Assembly (NCBI GenBank): GCA_964419605.1
Contig: CAYQQM010000071.1
Span: 1-26,719, forward strand
DNA length: 26,719 bases
Source: JABFXX01 sp964419605
GTDB taxonomy: Bacteria > Myxococcota_A > Polyangia > Haliangiales > Haliangiaceae
Direction: 5' to 3'
A program made the translations under genes and the position numbers. Shown in pieces: positions 22,760 to 26,719 of the stretch. The notes below the pieces were generated by a model. The model ran no database searches and was not told where the DNA came from. It was given only the letters and a program-made list of their open reading frames with translations. How positions within the stretch are numbered: position 1 is the stretch's first letter; each line of letters opens with the position of its first letter.

Positions 22760-22785
22760 CACCAAATAACTTCCGGTCGGGTCCG
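22760..22785. repeat. Terminal-motif copy Z of the transposase-linked repeat
   Basis: A 26-nt segment (starts CACCAAATAACTTCCGG) identical to 26622-26647 and related to the motif ending the transposase tail at 25816-25840 and 23923-23950. It lies alone in the 22703-22883 gap. Flanking sequence shows no further element homology. Confidence 0.75.
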
Positions 22786-22883
22786 ATTCGTCGCGATCGA
22801 CGGCAGTTCCATGGCGGCCAGGTGAAGGCGATCCATGGTGCGCCCATGGCCTGTATTTTTTCGAACCTGGGAAAAGTCTGCAA

Positions 22884-23210
22884 CTATACGAGTGGGATCG
22901 CGGTTTTTTTAAGCTCGCGCCAAAACGCCGAAGGGAATCGCTGCAGCTGCGTATATTCGTCGGGCGTGTAGGCCAAAAGATCTACATTGCCCAACGCGAG
23001 AACCTTGGGAAAATCGACAAATCGCTCCGGCCAGGCCCGACGCGTTTCATAGACCACGATGAGATCGATATCGCTGAGATCGTGAGCATTTCTCGTGGCA
23101 TAGCTGCCGAACAAATAGGCAGCCTTCACGTCTGCTGGCAGACGGCGTTTGAGTTCGCGACGCAGCGTTCGCTGAGAGAACCGCGGCTTGCCAGAACGAA
23201 CTGTGATCAT
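22884..23210 (-). CDS. MNT-type minimal nucleotidyltransferase (antitoxin)
   Basis: A 108-residue minimal nucleotidyltransferase. The GS-x10-DxD motif is intact: G35-S36 (LFGSYATRNAHDL) with D47 and D49 (SDIDLIVVY); a third Asp is at about 77 (NVDLLAYT). In HEPN/MNT pairs this enzyme neutralises the HEPN toxin, in studied cases by adding AMP to a tyrosine. The ATG at 23210 overlaps the HEPN stop by 4 nt. The product ends at 22884, just beyond the terminal-motif copy Z. Confidence 0.88.
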   Translation of the reverse strand: MITVRSGKPRFSQRTLRRELKRRLPADVKAAYLFGSYATRNAHDLSDIDLIVVYETRRAWPERFVDFPKVLALGNVDLLAYTPDEYTQLQRFPSAFWRELKKTAIPLV

Positions 23211-23608
23211 GTGCTCGCCTTACTCGCTTTGCGAATCACCACTGTTGCAAGGCGAACCGCTTCGCTCGCTTGCGCTTTGGAGAAGACTTCAAATGGAGCA
23301 GGACCGGGTAGGGCATCCGGATATCGTCCGGTCAAATAGTATTGGTCCAGAACGCTGGCGGCCTTAAGCAGCGGGCCGTTGATTCGCAATGCACGACACA
23401 AATCATAGAGGCTATGAGACAAGATCAGGCGATTTCCTCGTCCGATGAGAATCGCTTTGAGCGCTTTTACGCTCGCTTGCTGGCAGATGAAACAGCACTG
23501 GGCATAGAAGCCATCGCGCAGCGCGGCCTTCGCAAACTTGAGATCGTTGTCCGCCTGCCGACGCCAGGCTGCGGCGCGCGAAGCTTGCGCTTGTCGGAAT
23601 TTTTTCAC
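23207..23608 (-). CDS. HEPN-domain protein (putative toxin of HEPN/MNT pair)
   Basis: A 133-residue HEPN protein, first gene of the pair. The family hallmarks are AWRRQADNDLKFAKAALRDG, CFICQQASVKALKAIL and an R-x4-H motif at R60-H65 (RLILSHSLYDL), the expected RNase centre. The residue two after His is Leu, not the Tyr of the HepT R-x4-H-x-Y motif; Tyr68 is one position later. Start is GTG 23608; an ATG five bases upstream is in another frame and stops at once. No ribosome site is evident. An inverted repeat lies just upstream. Confidence 0.86.
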   Translation of the reverse strand: MKKFRQAQASRAAAWRRQADNDLKFAKAALRDGFYAQCCFICQQASVKALKAILIGRGNRLILSHSLYDLCRALRINGPLLKAASVLDQYYLTGRYPDALPGPAPFEVFSKAQASEAVRLATVVIRKASKAST

Positions 23609-23623
23609 GCCATGACAATAACA

Positions 23624-23655
23624 TACGTACCCTACGCTAGCGGCGCCGGTACGTA
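23624..23655. promoter_or_regulatory. Inverted repeat upstream of the HEPN/MNT operon
   Basis: TACGTACC (23624-23631) and GGTACGTA (23648-23655) are perfect complements 16 nt apart, 16 nt before the GTG start of the HEPN gene. This is a likely operator or promoter element; a -10-like TATGTT lies between it and the start. The remainder of 23609-23996 has no gene: 23782-23985 is repeat copy X, the rest shows nothing clear. Confidence 0.5.
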
Positions 23656-23781
23656 GCGGGGATCACGAAGCCTCGTCCCGCGAACACCGCGGCAACTACG
23701 TCGTGAAAAGATGGCGGCGGGGCCGTCGCCGCACGGCTGCGGTGGACCGTGGACCAAACTGGAAGCAACGAGTGCCTGTAG

Positions 23782-23950
23782 TTTCAAACTAGCCTACGGC
23801 GTCGGGCGCGGACGCGAGCTGGGTGGCTCGTGCGTTGCGGCGTGGTCAAAGCGCCAGTTGAGCCACGCTTTGGGGAGCCTCGATAATGGTCGCCAACCGG
23901 AGGAAAACGGCGCGTGCACTTGGGCACTGCCGATTACTTTCGGGCTGCCG
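23782..23950 (+). repeat. Degenerate copy X of the transposase 3' tail
   Basis: This segment aligns with 25673-25840, the sequence from the transposase stop codon onward, at high but imperfect identity. It begins with TTTCAAACTAG, retains a hairpin (GCGAGC-TGGGTG-GCTCG core) and ends with CACTGCCGATTACTTTCGGG. No transposase coding sequence precedes it, so it resembles a non-autonomous REP-like fragment. A perfect 14-bp tandem duplication (unit GTCTGGGTCTGCCG, 23958-23985) follows its end. Confidence 0.8.
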
Positions 23951-23996
23951 TCTCGCCGTCTGGGTCTGCCGGTCTGGGTCTGCCGGACGATCATCG

Positions 23997-24263
23997 TCAG
24001 CTACTGATTTTCCCCTGATAGAGTTGTTCAACGGGAAAAATCATCTCGTAGTCTCCCCACATCACATTTCCGTTCACCAGGCGAAAGCGCTTGAAGGCGT
24101 TGGGTTTTGCATACTTGACCACATCGGGCAGTTTGCAGCGTTTGACGAATAGACCAAAGTCAACTTCCCGCGAGGTCCCGTCGGAGAAAGACACGAGTAG
24201 GCAAAATCCCTCCGTGTACCGCGCGTCAACGACTACTATCGTTTTTGGGAAACCACGGCTCAT
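23997..24263 (-). CDS. DUF2442-like small protein
   Basis: An 88-residue protein resembling DUF2442: a beta-rich N-terminus (VVVDARYTEGFCLLVSFSDG), then REVDFGLFVKRCKLPDVVKY, FKRFRLVNGNVMWGDYEMIF and a short helical end. These blocks, especially NGNVMWGDYE, are characteristic. It is the second gene of a pair; its ATG at 24263 overlaps the stop of the DUF4160 gene by 4 nt. DUF4160/DUF2442 pairs recur in many genomes and behave like toxin-antitoxin cassettes in their distribution, though their biochemistry is not established. It could bind the partner or DNA. Confidence 0.78.
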   Translation of the reverse strand: MSRGFPKTIVVVDARYTEGFCLLVSFSDGTSREVDFGLFVKRCKLPDVVKYAKPNAFKRFRLVNGNVMWGDYEMIFPVEQLYQGKISS

Positions 24264-24547
24264 AGTCTACCCGTGATTTTTTTTGCGACGATGGGCCGAT
24301 GATAGACGAAATAGTTCACCCAGGCCTGAACGATTTCGTCAGCGAGTTTTTGGGTTAGTCGTTTGAATTTCTTCAAATCGCCGGCCGTCAGCGGCCTTTT
24401 CCCAGTTACCGCCGAAAATCGGATCCTTACGACTCGGCCGTTCTCCAACAGCAGCTCAGCCTTGCCTTCTCGGCCATCCTTGGTTGCATGAACATGAATG
24501 GGCTCGTGCTCGTTACTGTAGAAAAACAGGATCAGCCCGGTATTCAT
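24260..24547 (-). CDS. DUF4160-like small protein
   Basis: A 95-residue protein with the DUF4160 hallmark LILFFYSNEHEPIHVHATKD near the N-terminus, then EGKAELLLENGRVVRIRFSA, and a helical C-terminus (GDLKKFKRLTQKLADEIVQA). Homologues have a few more N-terminal residues, but no start codon is available upstream in this frame, so ATG 24547 is used. It overlaps the DUF2442 gene by 4 nt. Function unknown; a toxin-like role is only inferred from the paired layout and island context. Confidence 0.78.
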   Translation of the reverse strand: MNTGLILFFYSNEHEPIHVHATKDGREGKAELLLENGRVVRIRFSAVTGKRPLTAGDLKKFKRLTQKLADEIVQAWVNYFVYHRPIVAKKITGRL

Positions 24548-24759
24548 AAAGCTTTGGCACCGCCGGATTATCTTACTCGGACGGGAATCGAACCGGAAGC
24601 ACCGCGAAGTACGGATGGCGAGGTCTTGAGATTCGTCCGAATTTTTGTCCGAGGTCCGGCGACGCTTGAACGAATTCCGGCCGTTTCGGACGGAGGCCCG
24701 CGTGTATTCGCGCAGTTATAGCTGGCAAGGATTGTGCTTGTGCTCGAGCTACTCTCGCC

Positions 24760-25683
24760 ATGACCGCGCCTCGGATGATTGTCCCGGACCGCTTTTACAT
24801 GATCACGCGGCGTTGTTCGCAACGCACGTTCCTGCTGCGGCCGGATCAAAAGGCCAATCAGACATTTCTATTTTGTTTAATCGAGGCTGCGAATCGATGG
24901 GACATCACTGTGGTACTTCCCTCGGTGATGAGCAATCATCACCATACGATTGTCTACGACCGTCACGGTCGAGTGATCGAGTTCATGCAGCACTTCCACA
25001 GCATGCTGGCTCGGAGCATGAATGCGCTGCGCGGCCGATGGGAGAACTTCTTCTCGACCGAAGAGCCGAGCCTGGTCGAGTTGGTGGACCGCATCGATAT
25101 TCTCGACAAACTGACGTACGCGGCGACCAACCCCGTGGCGGCGGGCCTGGTGGAACGGGTGGCAGATTGGCCTGGGGTCAATGGCCTGGAGGCGTTGCTC
25201 GGAGGCCAGCGGGTAACGGTTCGTCGGCCGGAGAAATTTTTCCGCGAAACCGGTGAGATGCCGGAAGACGTGGCGCACACGTTTCAGATTCCTAGCGACG
25301 CGCAACGAATCGGCGATGTGGAAGAGTTTCTCAGCGAACTTCGCGAGTCCGTGACTCGAGTCGAGGCGGAGTTGGCGAAAACGCGAGCGGAGGAGGGTCG
25401 ATGCGTCATGGGACGACGACGCGTGCTGGAACAGTCGTGGTGCGACTCGCCGACGACTCAGGAGCCCCGGCGTGGGCTACGCCCCCGCGTGGCGGCTCGA
25501 AGTGAGTGGTTGCGCCGGCAAGTGCTGCAACGCAATCGAGCCTTCGTCGACGCCTACCGGGCAGCGCGCAAGCTGTGGCTTGCCGGCCTGGCGGTGATTT
25601 TTCCGCGGGGCACCTATTGGTTACGTCGCTTTGCACGCATCCAGGTCGCTGACGCAGTCACAGCACCGATCGTTTCAAACTAG
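24760..25683 (+). mobile_element. REP-associated Y1 (HUH) transposase
   Basis: A 307-residue protein of the Y1_Tnp / RAYT group. The HUH metal site is SNHHHTIVYD (H60-H62), and the catalytic tyrosine is probably Y120 in KLTYAATNPVAAGLV, where NPVAAGLV is the usual family block. The C-terminal half (about 165-307) is a basic, Arg-rich extension. The gene (ATG 24760) appears intact. Its 3' tail (25684-25840) carries a strong hairpin and a terminal motif that recur in degenerate copies nearby. RAYTs act on single-stranded REP hairpins; that this one mobilises the nearby tails is inference. Confidence 0.88.
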
Positions 25684-25861
25684 CCTGCATCGTTGGGCAC
25701 ACGCGCGAGCTGAGTGGCTCGCGCGTTGCGGCGTGGCAAAAGCGGCTGCTGAAGCAGGATTTGGGAGCCGCGATCAAAGTTCGCCGACTGGAGGATCACA
25801 GCGCGCGCGTTTGGCACTGCCAATTACTTCCGGTTGGGTTGTGTGTGTCGGGTTGTGTGTC
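25673..25861 (+). repeat. 3' tail of the transposase element (copy Y) with hairpin
   Basis: The tail begins at the transposase stop. A perfect hairpin has 10-bp arms, ACGCGCGAGC (25701-25710) and GCTCGCGCGT (25717-25726), around TGAGTG. The terminal motif CCAATTACTTCCGG lies near 25820. It is followed at once by a tandem of 14- and 12-bp GGGTTGTGTG-type units (25836-25861). The remaining bases up to 26001 show only an AT-richer stretch before the RelB/ParE operon; no gene is visible. Confidence 0.82.
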
Positions 25862-26001
25862 TAAACTAGTGTGTAAGTATGTAAAAGAACATATGAATCT
25901 CGGATGAGCGAGAGCGCGGCATTGGGTCGGTCAATGCAACTCGCTGGGGCGCAGATTGCGGCCCATCGAGCGAGGGGAATTGCGGTAAACTAATCGAGTT
26001 T

Positions 26002-26235
26002 ATGCCCACGACGGAAGCCCATCGGGTTGAGGAAGCTGCGCTCAACCTTTCTGCCCGTGAACGCGCACGCCTCGCCGAGAGGCTGTTGCGAAGCCTGGAC
26101 GACCTCAGCGACGTTGAAGCGGATGCAATATGGGCGGAAGAGGCTGAACATCGCGACGCAGAGCTAGAGCGCGGCGAAACCACGGCGCGCTTGGCAGAGG
26201 ATGTTTTGAGGGATGCGCGGGCGCGGTTTCGGTGA
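26002..26235 (+). CDS. RelB-like / TIGR02574-type antitoxin
   Basis: A 77-residue protein of the addiction-module antidote type. LSARERARLAERLLRSLDD is the typical helix, followed by VEADAIWAEEAEHRDAELERGE, which matches the short acidic antidote family. The C-terminal RLAEDVLRDARARFR would bind the toxin. ATG 26002 lies 12 nt after a short GAG. Its stop overlaps the toxin GTG start by 4 nt. Lengths and layout match ParE/RelE-linked antidotes. Confidence 0.86.
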   Translation: MPTTEAHRVEEAALNLSARERARLAERLLRSLDDLSDVEADAIWAEEAEHRDAELERGETTARLAEDVLRDARARFR

Positions 26236-26528
26236 ATCGCATCGTTCGCTACCATCGGCTGGCAGAGGCTGAATTGCATGGGGCGGCGGAGTATTACGAT
26301 AACGCGTCGCCCGGTCTTCGAGAGCAATTCCTTACGGAGGTCGAACGGAACTGTGCGCTGCTCTCACAACATTCCGAGCTTGGGGTGTTGGTGAGCAAAC
26401 GGGTTCGTCGGCTGGTCATGAGGCGCTTTCCGTATGCGCTGTTCTACTCGGTTCGAGAGGAAGAGGTGCGCATTTTGGCCATTGGGCACCACAGGCGAAG
26501 GCCGTTCTACTGGAGCCACCGCAGGTAA
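26232..26528 (+). CDS. ParE/RelE-family toxin
   Basis: A 98-residue toxin of the ParE/RelE fold, recognised from YHRLAEAELHGAAEYYDNAS at the N-terminus, FLTEVERNCALLSQHSELG, and the C-terminal VRRLVMRRFPYALFYSVREE and VRILAIGHHRRRPFYW. The last block is the conserved end of the fold. Start is GTG 26232, overlapping the antitoxin stop. ParE-type (gyrase) or RelE-type (ribosome) action cannot be told from sequence alone. Confidence 0.88.
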   Translation: MNRIVRYHRLAEAELHGAAEYYDNASPGLREQFLTEVERNCALLSQHSELGVLVSKRVRRLVMRRFPYALFYSVREEEVRILAIGHHRRRPFYWSHRR

Positions 26529-26621
26529 CAAGCCGGCGAGCGAAGGCGGTCAACGCGCGATCCACCGACTGAGCCATTGATCCCAACAGAGCAGGAGCAG
26601 ATCTGCCAGACAAATCTCGGA

Positions 26622-26647
26622 CACCAAATAACTTCCGGTCGGGTCCG
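26622..26647. repeat. Terminal-motif copy W of the transposase-linked repeat
   Basis: Identical over 26 nt to 22760-22785. It sits 8 nt before a fragment of a second transposase copy, so it may mark the end of one element next to the truncated start of another. The segment 26529-26621 has no recognised feature. Confidence 0.75.
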
Positions 26648-26655
26648 GGGCGGAA

Positions 26656-26719
26656 GCCTATCGAGCAGCGCGCAAGCTGTGGCTTGCCGGCCTGGCGGTG
26701 ATTTTTCCGCGGGGCACCT
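26656..26719 (+). mobile_element. Fragment of a second Y1 transposase copy, cut by window edge
   Basis: These 64 nt match 25552-25615 with two substitutions and encode AYRAARKLWLAGLAVIFPRG, the C-terminal part of the transposase. Homology begins abruptly at 26656, 8 nt after the terminal motif W, so the copy is 5'-truncated. It continues past the window end. Confidence 0.85.

Noticed and set aside
24568..24605. tRNA-like string with TCGAACC on the complementary strand
   Set aside because: The candidate T-arm has two mismatched stem positions and no acceptor, D or anticodon arms can be drawn around it.

Overview
The window is a GC-rich bacterial chromosomal segment, most likely from a deltaproteobacterium of the Myxococcota type. 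This is inferred from the Cys-rich secreted lipoprotein (repeats of the CGDGxCxxxE and CxPxCxGKxCGxxDGCGG kinds), frequent GTG starts and high third-position GC. No rRNA, tRNA or CRISPR array was seen. The left half is mostly housekeeping and accessory metabolism; the right half (about 17.8-26.7 kb) is an accessory island of toxin-antitoxin-like modules, ATPases and repeats.

Layout: a possible truncated minus-strand ORF (1-90); an RND efflux adaptor/pump operon (247-4523); a PIN/Phd-type toxin-antitoxin pair (4570-5220, minus); a nucleotidyltransferase-like plus winged-helix-like pair (5518-7277); a Cys-rich lipoprotein (7548-9041); a minus-strand block of an MBL-fold hydrolase and two tandem CPA2-like antiporters, the first with a 330-bp hexanucleotide repeat encoding an Ala/Pro/Thr/Ser tract (9021-13016).

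A compact five-gene sulfur-assimilation operon follows (13106-17820): TSUP permease, [4Fe-4S] APS reductase CysH, precorrin-2 dehydrogenase, uroporphyrinogen-III methyltransferase and sirohaem sulfite/nitrite reductase. Three junctions are 4-nt overlaps and the last is a 2-nt gap. Together they convert APS to sulfite, build sirohaem and reduce sulfite to sulfide. A promoter with a perfect palindrome between its -35 and -10 boxes precedes it. ATP sulfurylase is not in the window.

The island begins with a DUF4143-type ATPase (18132-19277, plus) lying between two ~90-100 bp direct repeats. It converges on a minus-strand run: a second DUF4143-type ATPase, a protein with a JAMM-like metalloprotease signature, and a small exported partner overlapping it by 4 nt. 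Next come a PIN/ribbon-helix-helix pair, a HEPN/MNT pair, a DUF4160/DUF2442 pair, a REP-associated Y1 (HUH) transposase with degenerate copies of its 3' tail, a RelB-like/ParE-like pair, and a fragment of a second transposase copy running off the right edge. The strongest candidate for something undescribed is the JAMM-like protein and its exported partner between two convergent DUF4143 ATPases.
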